The translations under genes and the position numbers were made by a program. Under the pieces are notes generated by a model. It made no database searches and was not told the origin of the DNA. It saw only the letters and a program-made list of their open reading frames with translations. A stretch of DNA of 64,000 bases. Origin: an uncultured Lachnospiraceae bacterium (GTDB lineage Bacteria; Bacillota; Clostridia; Lachnospirales; Lachnospiraceae). The stretch covers positions 1 through 64,000 of the forward strand of contig CAMWLG010000002.1 in the NCBI GenBank assembly GCA_947175035.1, written 5' to 3'. Shown one piece after another: positions 25,878 through 35,477 of the stretch (positions are counted from its first letter, which is position 1; each line of letters opens with the position of its first letter).

Positions 25878-27989
25878 ATGAGCGAGGCTTTAAACGTGGA
25901 ACAGATTTTTGCCAGCAAAGTATTTACTTTGGGAAAGATGAAGGAAAGACTGCCCAAGAATGTGTTCAAGGAAGTAAAGAGGGTTATGGATCAGGGCGGC
26001 GAGCTGTCGCTGGCAACCGCTGACGTGGTGGCAAAGGCTATGAAGGACTGGGCGGTGGAAAATGGCGCGACCCATTATACACACTGGTTTCAGCCGCTGA
26101 CAGGCACCACGGCCGAGAAACACGATTCCTTTGTGACTCACCCCGATGCAGAGGGTAAGATGCTGATGGAGTTCTCGGGCAAAGAGTTGATCAAGGGTGA
26201 GCCGGATGCATCCTCATTTCCCTCTGGCGGTTTGCGCGCTACCTTTGAGGCGAGAGGCTATACCGTGTGGGATATCACTTCTCCCGCATTTTTGAAGGAG
26301 GACGCCACAGGCGTGATTCTTTGCATCCCCACTGCATTCTGCTCTTACAAGGGAGAGGCGCTGGATAAGAAGACACCGCTTCTTCGTTCCATGGAGGCAG
26401 TCAGTGAACAGGCGTTGAGAATCGTCCGTCTCTTTGGCAATACAGAGGCGACGAAGGTTGTGGCAAGCGTGGGCCCTGAGCAGGAGTATTTCCTGGTGGA
26501 CAGGGAGAAATATTTAAAGCGCGATGATTTGATCTTTGCGGGGCGTACATTATTCGGTGCTCCCGCGCCCAAGGGACAGGAGCTTGAGGATCATTACTTT
26601 GGAACGATTCGCGAGAGAATCGGCTCCTATATGAAGGATTTGAATGTGGAGCTTTGGAAGCTCGGTGTTACGGCGAAAACCCAGCACAACGAGGTGGCTC
26701 CTGCGCAGCACGAGCTGGCGCCCATCTATGAGACGGCGAATATCGCGGTTGACCACAATCAGCTGGTGATGGAGACCATGAAGAAGGTTGCGGGTCGTCA
26801 TGGCATGACATGCCTGCTTCATGAGAAGCCCTTTGCCGGCGTGAACGGCTCCGGCAAACATAACAACTGGTCTCTGGGGACGGACAATGGCGTGAACCTC
26901 TTGGATCCCGGTGATACACCCAATGCAAATATTCAGTTCCTTTTGGTTTTGGCATGTATCATGAAGGCTGTTGATACCCATGCGGATTTGCTTCGTCAAA
27001 GTGCATCCGACGTGGGCAATGACCACAGATTGGGTGCGAACGAGGCGCCGCCTGCAATTATCTCCATGTTTTTGGGTGAACAGCTTGAGGATGTGGTGAA
27101 GCAGCTGGTTGAGACTGGCGAGGCGGATCATTCCATTCAGGGCGGTAAGCTGCAGACGGGTGTATCCACGCTGACGGATGTGGATAAGGATGCCACAGAC
27201 AGGAACAGGACTTCACCCTTTGCCTTCACGGGCAATAAGTTTGAGTTCCGTATGGTGGGAAGCTTTGATTCTATCGCTGACCCGAATACAACCTTGAATG
27301 CCATTGTAGCGGAGGCTTTTTGCGAGGCGGCTGATACATTGGAGAAGGCGGATGACTTCGAGATGGCCGTGCATGATTTGATCAAGGAGTACATGACCAA
27401 GCACAGGAGAATTGTGTTTAACGGTAACGGTTATTCTGATGAGTGGGTGGCCGAGGCTGAAAGGCGCGGACTTCCCAATATTAAATCCATGGTGGAGGCT
27501 TCCTCCAGTTTGACGACCGACAAGGCGGTGAAGCTGTTTGAGCGTTTTGGTATCTTCACAAAGGCAGAGTTGGAGTCTCGCGAAGAGGTGCTCTATGAGA
27601 CCTATTCCAAGACCATCAACATAGAGGCTTTAACCATGATTGAGATGGCGAAGAAGCAGATTCTTCCCGCTGTGATCAAATACACAAAGACATTGGCTGA
27701 CGCAGTGATCGCAGTGAAGGAGGCGGGGGCTGATGCGTCCGTCCAGATGGAGGCTTTGGACACCGTGACCGAGAAACTGTCGGAGGCCAAAAAGGCGCTT
27801 GCGGTATTGGAGGAGAAGACTACTGCGGCAGGCAACATTGCGGTGGAGAAGGATAAGGCATTCTTCTTTAAGGATGAGGTGTTCACTGCCATGGCTGCTT
27901 TGAGAGCGCCTGTGGACGCGTTGGAGACCATGGTTGACAGGGATGTATGGCCGATTCCTACATATGGAGAGCTGATTTTCGAGGTATAA
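25878..27989 (+). CDS. glnN: Glutamine synthetase type III
   Basis: The 703-residue enzyme makes glutamine from glutamate, ammonia and ATP. Its length and motifs are those of type [66 protein letters not shown] and [16 protein letters not shown]. The ATG at 25878 (MSEALN) is preferred over 25872 because GGAAGGGAG lies the right distance upstream. The leader carries a terminator that may be controlled by nitrogen supply; no ANTAR regulator gene is in this window. Confidence 0.96.
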   Translation: MSEALNVEQIFASKVFTLGKMKERLPKNVFKEVKRVMDQGGELSLATADVVAKAMKDWAVENGATHYTHWFQPLTGTTAEKHDSFVTHPDAEGKMLMEFSGKELIKGEPDASSFPSGGLRATFEARGYTVWDITSPAFLKEDATGVILCIPTAFCSYKGEALDKKTPLLRSMEAVSEQALRIVRLFGNTEATKVVASVGPEQEYFLVDREKYLKRDDLIFAGRTLFGAPAPKGQELEDHYFGTIRERIGSYMKDLNVELWKLGVTAKTQHNEVAPAQHELAPIYETANIAVDHNQLVMETMKKVAGRHGMTCLLHEKPFAGVNGSGKHNNWSLGTDNGVNLLDPGDTPNANIQFLLVLACIMKAVDTHADLLRQSASDVGNDHRLGANEAPPAIISMFLGEQLEDVVKQLVETGEADHSIQGGKLQTGVSTLTDVDKDATDRNRTSPFAFTGNKFEFRMVGSFDSIADPNTTLNAIVAEAFCEAADTLEKADDFEMAVHDLIKEYMTKHRRIVFNGNGYSDEWVAEAERRGLPNIKSMVEASSSLTTDKAVKLFERFGIFTKAELESREEVLYETYSKTINIEALTMIEMAKKQILPAVIKYTKTLADAVIAVKEAGADASVQMEALDTVTEKLSEAKKALAVLEEKTTAAGNIAVEKDKAFFFKDEVFTAMAALRAPVDALETMVDRDVWPIPTYGELIFEV

Positions 27990-28034
27990 AGATCAGGTTG
28001 GTCAGAATAGTTATAATCATGTGTATAAGGCTGG

Positions 28035-28066
28035 GCTCGCACGGTATCGTGCGGGCTCTGTCTGTT
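28035..28066 (+). terminator. Hairpin after glutamine synthetase
   Basis: GCTCGCACG pairs with CGTGCGGGC (nine pairs, one G-U) around GTAT, followed by the T-rich TCTGTCTGTT. Confidence 0.65.
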
Positions 28067-28205
28067 CATGCGCAATGTATATTGCTGCTTTGCAGCACGC
28101 ACCCAAGTAGTGCGATTATGGCGTTTTCGTGCAAATTGACGGGATAGGGGCAAATGACGGGAAGTAATTTGGATAATTTGTGAGCAATTTTTTGGGATTT
28201 GGGTA

Positions 28206-28234
28206 TTGCAAAATGGGCATACTTCGTGTATAAT
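28206..28234 (+). promoter_or_regulatory. Promoter of tRNA-Gln
   Basis: TTGCAA (28206-28211), 17 bases, TATAAT (28229-28234); the tRNA begins 18 bases later. Confidence 0.8.
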
Positions 28235-28252
28235 ACTTCAAGTAATACAGAT

Positions 28253-28324
28253 AGGGCTATCGCCAAACGGTAAGGCAACGGACTCTGACTCCGTCAGTTC
28301 AAGGTTCGAATCCTTGTAGCCCTG
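28253..28324 (+). tRNA. tRNA-Gln (anticodon CTG), intact copy at the island end
   Basis: The acceptor stem AGGGCTA/TAGCCCT, anticodon stem-loop ACGGACTCTGACTCCGT and T-arm CAAGGTTCGAATCCTTG give a 72-base tRNA reading CAG, without encoded CCA. From its D-arm to its 3' end (GCAACGG onward) it recurs three times downstream, so it appears to be the attachment site of serially inserted elements. Confidence 0.96.
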
Positions 28325-28332
28325 TTAAGGGA

Positions 28333-28367
28333 ACCCCAGTGGAGAGATTCACTGGGGTATTTTTTTC
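28333..28367 (+). terminator. Terminator of tRNA-Gln
   Basis: ACCCCAGTG pairs perfectly with CACTGGGGT around an eight-base loop, followed by seven T. The same hairpin recurs after the last tRNA fragment at 43.7 kb. Confidence 0.9.
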
Positions 28368-28502
28368 TATAAAACCCTGTAACTAGATTGTTTTATTTAA
28401 ACGGCAATAAAAGAATAGTGTAATTTATTGGACTTTCTGCTATAATAATGTGATTTTGCGGGAGTTATATTTTCAGTTTAGGCGAAGATGGAGGATATTG
28501 CG

Positions 28503-28775
28503 ATGAAAGAATCAATTTTAGAAATAAAGATGGATTCTGAGCTGAAAGAGCAGGCAGAGAAATTATATGAGCAGATGGGAACAACTTTTGCAGAAGCTAT
28601 AAGGATATTTGCAAAACAGAGTGTCAGAGAAAAGGCTATGCCCTTTACGATGCATCTAGCAGCATTGGAGGAAAAGAGAACATTAGGAATAGCTAATGGA
28701 AAATATTTTATTCCAGACGATATAGATGAATGCAATGATGAAATAGCGGAAATGTTTGGGGTAAAAGAGTTATGA
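28503..28775 (+). CDS. RelB/DinJ-like antitoxin
   Basis: The 90-residue protein starts MKESILEIKMDSELKEQAEKL, a ribbon-helix-helix start of the RelB/DinJ type, and continues with EQMGTTFAEAIRIFAKQSV. The ATG at 28503 has GGAGG seven bases upstream; an in-frame ATG at 28488 overlaps that site. It overlaps the PIN gene by four bases (ATGA), the usual order of antitoxin then toxin. RelB-like antitoxins usually pair with RelE-type toxins; pairing with PIN is less common. Confidence 0.85.
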   Translation: MKESILEIKMDSELKEQAEKLYEQMGTTFAEAIRIFAKQSVREKAMPFTMHLAALEEKRTLGIANGKYFIPDDIDECNDEIAEMFGVKEL

Positions 28776-29176
28776 GAATATTATTGGATACCCATATCGC
28801 ATTGTGGGCGATGACAAATACAGCGAAACTTTCCGAAGAAGTGATTCATATGCTCGAGTCAGGAAAAAATGAAGTATATTATAGTATTGCGTCTGTATGG
28901 GAGATTGCAATTAAGCATAAGATCAGACCAGAACAGATGCCAATATCAGAAGAGGAGTTTGTCAGGTTATGTGAGAAAACAGGATTTGCACAACTTCCTA
29001 TAGAACCAGAACATATCTTTTTGCTAAAGACTTTGACCAGACCAGTGGAAGCACCAAAACATAATGATCCGTTTGACAGAATATTGCTGGCACAGGAAAA
29101 ATATGAAAAATTAACCTTGATTACTCATGATTCACTGATTTCCTATTATGGGGAGCAATGTATCATGAGTGTGTAA
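28772..29176 (+). CDS. PIN-domain toxin (VapC-like)
   Basis: The 134-residue protein has the acidic residues of a PIN ribonuclease in order: LLDTH (Asp6), VWEIAIKHK (Glu), NDPFDRILLAQ (Asp) and LITHD (Asp). It would cut RNA when released from the preceding antitoxin. It is the only other gene in the first module between tRNA-Gln and its first 3' fragment. Confidence 0.9.
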   Translation: MRILLDTHIALWAMTNTAKLSEEVIHMLESGKNEVYYSIASVWEIAIKHKIRPEQMPISEEEFVRLCEKTGFAQLPIEPEHIFLLKTLTRPVEAPKHNDPFDRILLAQEKYEKLTLITHDSLISYYGEQCIMSV

Positions 29177-29300
29177 GATGGGTTGGTCATAGCGTTGGAA
29201 GAATTTGTGTCTCCCAGAAGCCGATAGATTATTTCGTGAATTATTTCAATGACATAGTGTCTCGGGAAACATTGAATTTTCCGGGAAACTCATCACTCTA

Positions 29301-29352
29301 GCAATGGACTCTGACTCCGTCAGTTCAAGGTTCGAATCCTTGTAGCCCTGTT
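29301..29352 (+). repeat. tRNA-Gln 3' fragment, copy 1 (putative att site)
   Basis: Fifty-two bases from GCAATGG to CCCTGTT match the intact tRNA-Gln except at one position. The 80 bases upstream resemble those upstream of copy 3 (shared ATAGATTATT, TTGAATTT, ATCACTCTAGCAA), as expected if related elements ended here. Downstream it continues TAATAAACCTCAGTGAGTG, like copy 2. Confidence 0.85.
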
Positions 29353-29389
29353 AATAAACCTCAGTGAGTGGGAACTGGCGGATTCTGTT

Positions 29390-29639
29390 TTGGAAGTGAG
29401 CGTTAGTGCAAATAGAGAAATAGTTGACGAATTGATAGGAGATGAGAGTATGTATGAAGCATTGATGGAGATTATGGAGCCGAGGATAAAGCAGAGGGAA
29501 GATGCTATTATGAAAAAAGGCATTCAAGGTACGGTAGATACATTGAGAGATTTTGGCCATAAAGATGCAGAAATTAAAACAGTATAATTTATCTTTGGAA
29601 GAAGCGGAAGATTATATCCAAACAAGTAGGATTTACTAG
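29390..29639 (+). pseudogene. C-terminal remnant of an Rpn/PD-(D/E)XK transposase-like nuclease
   Basis: An open stretch encodes NREIVDELIGDESMYEALME then GTVDTLRDFGHKDAEIK, the tail seen in Rpn-family putative transposases. It stops at TAA (29585), but the next frame goes on with YNLSLEEAEDYIQTSRIY to a TAG at 29637, so a frameshift is likely. No nuclease core is present. It sits directly beside a tRNA-Gln fragment. Confidence 0.55.
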
Positions 29640-29642
29640 ATG

Positions 29643-29692
29643 GCACCTGAAATCTCGAGAATTAATCTTTGAGATTTCAGGTGCATTTAAAA
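29643..29692 (+). terminator. Perfect hairpin after the Rpn remnant
   Basis: Fourteen pairs without mismatch (GCACCTGAAATCTC with GAGATTTCAGGTGC) are followed by ATTTAAAAT. It probably ended the nuclease gene. Confidence 0.7.
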
Positions 29693-30376
29693 TTAGTGCA
29701 AAATATGCACAAGGAATATGATGGTTAATAGGAATGGAGGTTATTCAATATTGGGATATACATATGGGAACTAGCAGAGTGATAGGGAAAAATTATTCTT
29801 ATGATGTTTGGAAATAAGTATATGTCCGAATATTGTAATACATTGAAAAAATATTATGGAAATAAATAGAAAGTCTGTTTCAAAAGAAAAGGATACACGT
29901 TATGCAAAACCTATCAATAACCGAAAAATGGTATATAGTCTTAGAAACTATCAGATAATAAATGTTCTGAAATTTTTTGTTGTACATGGTTGTTATGTGA
30001 TTTATAATAAAAGGTGAAAATATTACAATTACAAGTTTTGTATATAGATTTTCTTAAATAGTTAAAGCATAGGGAAATACTGGTTAAAGCGTTTCCTGCG
30101 CAAATTTGCGCTGCGAAGCAGCATTTTTCACTACAAATTCGTGCGCATCTACCAGAGGCGCTGAGGAAGAGGTGATTTAATCAATGCTTCCTTAGCTTTG
30201 CTATGATAGCTAGATGTATTAGTTTGGACAGAATCTTTAATATTAATTATGCAGTAACATATTGGAACGGGGGAGCAGAAGACAGTGATAAGACATGATT
30301 ACATTGTTTTGATATTTTATCGAATGAGAAAGAATTAAGGATTAGATATATAATAGATATTCGGAGAGGTGGTTAT
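29693..30376. other. AT-rich gap before the kinase-helicase operon
   Basis: No convincing gene is found in these 684 bases. The palindrome GCGCAAATTTGCGC and a GCTGCGAAGCAGCATTTTT hairpin near 30098-30130 recall the core of the 160-bp hairpin elements but lack their ends. A TATAAT box at 30349-30354 lies just before the kinase gene without a clear -35. Confidence 0.4.
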
Positions 30377-33300
30377 ATGGCAACATACATAGCAGATCGT
30401 TATAGAGTTAAAAAGAAGGATATCGGTGGAGGCAATATGGCGTCGATACATTTGTGCGAAGATACAGATGTTGATGATGATGACAAGGAAAGTACAGTTA
30501 TTGTTAAGATGTTTAATAAACCTAGTGTCGGTGATGATGACTTACAGAAACAGCTGTTTAACAGGGAAGTTGAGTCTTTGGATAAGCTGAATCACAGGAA
30601 TGTGGTAAAGATTTTAGACCGGGGATATGATGAAGGATTTAAGGCTTTTTTTATTGTGCTTGAGTATATTCATGGTAAAACATTTAAAGACTTATTTGAG
30701 GATATTTGCAGATATGAATACGATCAGAAAATAGAGTTAATGGAACAGGTGGTAGAGGGGATCGAATATTTACATAAAAAGAATATTATTCATCGTGATC
30801 TGAAGCCTTCTAACCTTATGCTTGACTCTGAAAATAATGTTAAAATAATTGATTTTGGAATTAGCAAGCTACAGGATACTTTTTATAGTGATTATACACT
30901 TTCGAGTTTTGCTACCAAAAGATATAGTTCACCGGAACAGATGACAGGAAAAACGATAACAAATCAGAGTGATATTTTCTCGCTGGGTCTGATTTTTTAT
31001 GAAATATTTACCTGTAGCATTATATCTGTCAGAGAGACAATGGATGTTGGCAGTTTACCGATGGGCATACAGAATATATTAGTTAAGATGACGAGAGAAG
31101 ACCCCTGTCTTCGTTATCTAACAATTTCGGAGGTTAAGTGTGACCTTAAAAAGGAACATAGTAAGATCGTTCAGGAAAAGTATCTAAGCATTAGGTTTAC
31201 CAATAGTGTGACAAAGAGATTGTTTCATGCAGGGTATATCAAAGGGGAAGACAATGCCCAGGCATTGGAGATACTTAATGATGAATATTCAGGAAAATGC
31301 TATATACTGACTAAGAAGGATAGAGAAACTGGAAAATTTGAAAATGCCTTTGAATTGTATGGACGCAGGTTTGTGTCATTTCTGAAAATTGATCAGAGAG
31401 ATGTATCCCGTTTTATTGTAACCGGAGTGGCTTTTTTGTCTCCGGATCGATTAATGCTTCAAAAAGAATATGGATATGAGATTCCTTATAGAATAAAGAT
31501 ATATACTGGGTTAACCCAAATAAAAACCAGATTGGAGATTAATGCAGATACAGTAGTTGAAGAAGTGTTAAATCATGAAGTCGAATTTAACAGCCAGCGA
31601 AGTGGTCAGATGCATGTGAAAGACATTACAGAAAAATGGAAAAACATTCTTGAACTTGAAAGCAAACAGCTTGACCAGAAAAAGTCTACTCTAAGCTATT
31701 ACAACTGTAGAATAAATGAAGGAGATGCATCATTAACAATTGAGATTAATACAGACAGAGCCTATGAGTTAAATTACTCTCCAGATGATATGCTTCAAAT
31801 GACTACAAGAAAAAACATACATCGATATATTGATGTTGGACATATGAGAGAATGCAGTGGTGGTCACATGGTTATTGATCTGGTTCCCCAGGCAGATATT
31901 ACCAATATAGCATTTTCAGGTGAAATATCTATCAGTGTGAGAATGGCAGAAATTGCATTGCATAGGCAGAGTAAAGCGTTGAAGAGTATCCGATATAAGG
32001 AGAATGCAAATCCGGAAATTAGTGAGATTATTTTTCAACCGGAAATTGCGAAGTCAAAAAACAATTTAATACTAACAGAAGAAGACTGTATGTCCAAAGA
32101 GATTGACAAGTCGAAGCTTGTTAGCCTTGAAAAAGCTTTATCTGCTGAAAGTATTTTCTTGTTACAGGGACCGCCGGGAACAGGGAAGACAACTTTTATT
32201 TCTGAGTTGGTGTATCAGATACTTTATGGAAATAGCAAATATGAAGGAAATCCTGATGCCAAAATATTGATCTCATCTCAGTCACATGTTGCAGTAGATC
32301 ATTCTCTTGCAAAAATAAAGAAGCTTTTACCCGATATCAAAATGATTCGTGTAGGGGTATTGGATAAAATGGCGGAATCGTCAAGGGAATATACTCTTGA
32401 TATTTTCTGTAGAGATTGGTCAAGGAAGGTAATTGAAAATTGTAAGGCGGCATTGGTTGGTTATAAAGCGGAGATAGGTATTGATGATTCTTTGCAGGAA
32501 AAGAACGGTGTTATCATTGAAATAGAAAATATAGCATATGAGATATCAAAGTTAAATGATGAATTAGCTGACATTAAAATAGAGTTGGAGATGGTAAATG
32601 TATTAGATTCAAAGTGGCAGTTTGTAAATGACAAGATTGCTGCTATGAAGCAGATGGTATCAATTAAGACTGCCAGTGTTACAGAAGAACATTTAGTACA
32701 GATTATTGATGCTTTCACAGATGAATTATCTGGTTTGAATGAGAAGCTTTTAACAGTGCTGGATGAATCGATAGAGCTGTCGGAACATAAAGAAGCTTTG
32801 GAAAGCAGATATGCTTTTGTGCATAGTGAATTGGAAACAAAAGACAGGGAAGACAGTGAGTGGAGGGAATTATTGGGAGTATCTTCGCAGGATGAATTTG
32901 AGCGCGTGAAAGCTGAAACGCAAGCTTCTTTGAAGGAGAATAAGAAGAAATATGACCAGTATTCTAAAATAGAGAGTTTATGTAAAGAATGGCAAAAGCG
33001 TGTTGCCCAAGGAAACGAACTTCTTCAAGAGAGCCTTGCTGATGCAACCTTAGTAGGGGCAACATGTCTTGGAATAGCAGGATTAAGTGAAGGAATAGAA
33101 TTTGATTTTGACTGGGTCATTGTGGACGAAGCCGGAAAAGCGACCCCACCAGAAATTCTTGTGCCCATTTGCCTTGGGAAAAAAGTGGTGTTGGTAGGCG
33201 ATCATAAGCAGCTTCCTCCAGTTGTAGATGAAGCTTTACTTAAATTTCAGGATGAGGAAAAAACGAACATAAAGAAGGAGGATTTGGAAATCAGTCTTTT

Positions 33301-33988
33301 TGAATATCTTGAGAGAAGTTTAAGTGATGAATGTAAGAATATTCTTGATGAACAGTACAGAATGAATCCTGTAATTGGCGATCTGGTTAGTAATCTGTTT
33401 TATGAGAATAAGCTTATTTCTAAGACTTCCAGAGAAGAAAAAACTATTCCGCTTAAGATATATGAAAGCAAACCTTTGGTTTGGCTAACGACTGCAGAAA
33501 GCCCAGACAGAAAAGAGGAAAAAGTCTCGGATTCTTATAGTAATTCGTATGAAGCAAAAATTATTTTTGAGCAACTGTTAGAAATCGATCAAGAACTTGG
33601 AGAACTTAGATTGAAAAAGGAAACAGCAATCATAGCCGGATACAGAGGGCAGAAAGATAGGTTGAACAGATTATTTGAAAGTAATTATAAAGCAAGATTT
33701 AATCATATGACTGTGGAGATTAATACTGTAGATGCGTTTCAGGGACGGGAAACGGATATTGTATTTTATAGTGTTGTTCGCAGTAATGAAGAAGGAAAAC
33801 TTGGTTTTCTGAAGGACGTAAGAAGATTAAATGTTGCTTTTTCCCGGGCAAGAGAACTTCTTGTTGTCGTAGGTGACCACCATTGTGCACAGAAGCAGTT
33901 GGAAATGAATGGTCAGGGAAATCCATTTGTTGATATTATCAGATATATCCGCAATAATTCGGAAGATTGTTTGTTTAAGGAGGTATAG
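30377..33988 (+). CDS. Ser/Thr protein kinase fused to a UPF1-like superfamily 1 helicase
   Basis: This 1203-residue protein opens with a complete eukaryotic-type kinase domain (about 8-265): Gly-rich loop GGGNMAS (17-23), Lys44, HRDLKPSN (139-146), DFG (159-161) and SPEQ. Residues about 280-560 are unrecognised. A superfamily 1 helicase follows: Walker A GPPGTGKT (598-605), a coiled-coil insertion (about 680-880), Walker B VDEAG (Asp917-Glu918), GDHKQLPP (941-948), QYRM (993-996), VDAFQGRE (1118-1125) and the arginine-finger block RRLNVAFSRAR. All catalytic residues look intact. It is followed after four bases by a PLD-like gene and then a pseudokinase-like gene. The AT-rich codon use differs from the host core. 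I suggest an antiviral or nucleic-acid surveillance role; this is inference from architecture and island location. Confidence 0.88.
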   Translation: MATYIADRYRVKKKDIGGGNMASIHLCEDTDVDDDDKESTVIVKMFNKPSVGDDDLQKQLFNREVESLDKLNHRNVVKILDRGYDEGFKAFFIVLEYIHGKTFKDLFEDICRYEYDQKIELMEQVVEGIEYLHKKNIIHRDLKPSNLMLDSENNVKIIDFGISKLQDTFYSDYTLSSFATKRYSSPEQMTGKTITNQSDIFSLGLIFYEIFTCSIISVRETMDVGSLPMGIQNILVKMTREDPCLRYLTISEVKCDLKKEHSKIVQEKYLSIRFTNSVTKRLFHAGYIKGEDNAQALEILNDEYSGKCYILTKKDRETGKFENAFELYGRRFVSFLKIDQRDVSRFIVTGVAFLSPDRLMLQKEYGYEIPYRIKIYTGLTQIKTRLEINADTVVEEVLNHEVEFNSQRSGQMHVKDITEKWKNILELESKQLDQKKSTLSYYNCRINEGDASLTIEINTDRAYELNYSPDDMLQMTTRKNIHRYIDVGHMRECSGGHMVIDLVPQADITNIAFSGEISISVRMAEIALHRQSKALKSIRYKENANPEISEIIFQPEIAKSKNNLILTEEDCMSKEIDKSKLVSLEKALSAESIFLLQGPPGTGKTTFISELVYQILYGNSKYEGNPDAKILISSQSHVAVDHSLAKIKKLLPDIKMIRVGVLDKMAESSREYTLDIFCRDWSRKVIENCKAALVGYKAEIGIDDSLQEKNGVIIEIENIAYEISKLNDELADIKIELEMVNVLDSKWQFVNDKIAAMKQMVSIKTASVTEEHLVQIIDAFTDELSGLNEKLLTVLDESIELSEHKEALESRYAFVHSELETKDREDSEWRELLGVSSQDEFERVKAETQASLKENKKKYDQYSKIESLCKEWQKRVAQGNELLQESLADATLVGATCLGIAGLSEGIEFDFDWVIVDEAGKATPPEILVPICLGKKVVLVGDHKQLPPVVDEALLKFQDEEKTNIKKEDLEISLFEYLERSLSDECKNILDEQYRMNPVIGDLVSNLFYENKLISKTSREEKTIPLKIYESKPLVWLTTAESPDRKEEKVSDSYSNSYEAKIIFEQLLEIDQELGELRLKKETAIIAGYRGQKDRLNRLFESNYKARFNHMTVEINTVDAFQGRETDIVFYSVVRSNEEGKLGFLKDVRRLNVAFSRARELLVVVGDHHCAQKQLEMNGQGNPFVDIIRYIRNNSEDCLFKEV

Positions 33989-33992
33989 AATA

Positions 33993-35465
33993 ATGACGAT
34001 AGAGGAACTGGCAAAGGCGAAAGCCAACTCTATACCTAATTCAAATTTAGTAAAGTATTATGAAGCAGGCATTCCGCAGTGGCATATGGAATCAATCCTG
34101 ACAATGCTCAAGCCTAAAAAAATATCTGTATTACAAGAATTTATTCTAAGATTTGTTTCGGCAGGAATTAATGAGATTTCAGCAATTTGTAAATTTTTGG
34201 GAATCCATATTTCTTCTGTAAACAAAGCGGTTGCCATATTGCAAAAGAACGGACTTCTTTCTGTAGACATATTTTATTCTAAATTGAAGCTTACAAAAAA
34301 AGGAGAAGAAGCCTTAAAAGAAGCTGTAACCATAGTCCCGGAAGATATTGAATATGTTCTTTATGTGGATGGTTTATTGGGAAATATTTATCTTAATACA
34401 GGGAGAAAGTTCTATACTCAAAAAGAATTGCGAAATTTTGATATTAAACCAATAAATACGGACATCGATGAGCCGACTTTGGAATATCTTGTGATTGAGG
34501 ATGTTAGACGAGCTGTAAATGCGTATAAAAAAAGTCATGAAGAGGATAAACTTGAAGGAGATTTACAGGAAGTATCAGGGGTTGAAAAAGCATATGTAGA
34601 ATATAAGAAGGTTAATGTATTGGTTTTCATGAATAACAAATCTGGTGATATTGAATTTCAGGTTTATGATGGGGCAATGAGAAATGATGAGTATGGAATT
34701 GCTTTACAGAAACAATACATAGAAAATGCTAAAGTGCTAGAATTTGACAGAAAAGGTGAGTTGGAGGAATCGGATGGAAATTCACTTATAAATGTGTTGT
34801 CAGAAGAAATTATTGATAGTGCAAAAGCGTTTTCTTACAAGAATATAATGCTTGACAAAGAAATTTCAAGTTTATCAACACAGATTAAGGAGATTGAAGA
34901 TAGCAGCCAGGATGAAGACGAGAAGCAAAAGGAGTCGGCGACTGAGAGAATTCGCTCTCTTGAAAAGAAAAAAGATGCAATAGAGAATGAAAGAAAGGGT
35001 GCTGATAAGATTTTATCTACATATGATCATCGACCACTATTGCTTGATGCACTTGAGAATGCCCAAAATTCTGTTGTTATTGTTTCTCCATGGATCAAAG
35101 TGGGTGGATTAGATAATCAAATACTTGGCCGCATTGAAAAAGCATTGCAAAGGAAAACGCAGGTGATTATTGGATATGGCATAGGTAAAAAAGAGGATAG
35201 TGACAAGAGGATTCTTGAAAGATTGGCTGATATTCGAAAAAAAAAGCATGGTCAATATCTGAAAATCATGCGGTTAAGCAATACTCATGAGAAAGTTCTT
35301 ATAAAAGATAATGAGTTCATGGTTATCACAAGCTTTAACTGGCTTTCATTTAAAGGAGATCCAGAGAAGGGATTCAGGCAGGAAACCGGCTATTATACGG
35401 AATCAAAGGACGCGATTGCACAAATGAAGCAAAATCTTTCACAAAGACTTGGAATAGAAATGTAA
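33993..35465 (+). CDS. Winged-helix protein with C-terminal PLD-type nuclease domain
   Basis: The 490-residue product starts at ATG 33993, nine bases after AAGGAGG; a longer frame begins inside the kinase-helicase gene. Residues about 45-110 look like a winged helix (ISAICKFLGIHISSVNKAVAILQKNG). A middle domain, then a Glu/Lys-rich coiled coil (about 295-345), precede the PLD-like domain (about 350-490), which has PLLLDALENAQNSVVIVSPW and one full HxK(x)4D motif, HEKVLIKD (His432, Lys434, Asp439), followed by SFNW. One motif per chain implies a dimer, as in Nuc-type nucleases. It is probably the effector nuclease of the operon. Confidence 0.8.
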   Translation: MTIEELAKAKANSIPNSNLVKYYEAGIPQWHMESILTMLKPKKISVLQEFILRFVSAGINEISAICKFLGIHISSVNKAVAILQKNGLLSVDIFYSKLKLTKKGEEALKEAVTIVPEDIEYVLYVDGLLGNIYLNTGRKFYTQKELRNFDIKPINTDIDEPTLEYLVIEDVRRAVNAYKKSHEEDKLEGDLQEVSGVEKAYVEYKKVNVLVFMNNKSGDIEFQVYDGAMRNDEYGIALQKQYIENAKVLEFDRKGELEESDGNSLINVLSEEIIDSAKAFSYKNIMLDKEISSLSTQIKEIEDSSQDEDEKQKESATERIRSLEKKKDAIENERKGADKILSTYDHRPLLLDALENAQNSVVIVSPWIKVGGLDNQILGRIEKALQRKTQVIIGYGIGKKEDSDKRILERLADIRKKKHGQYLKIMRLSNTHEKVLIKDNEFMVITSFNWLSFKGDPEKGFRQETGYYTESKDAIAQMKQNLSQRLGIEM

Positions 35466-35477
35466 AGAGGTGTTGGA

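Noticed and set aside
29320..29523. Leftward open frame across tRNA-Gln fragment 1, resembling another at 37005-37217
   Set aside because: The similarity of the two products (SHSLRF..RATR.RTL) comes only from the antisense strand of the repeated tRNA fragment.
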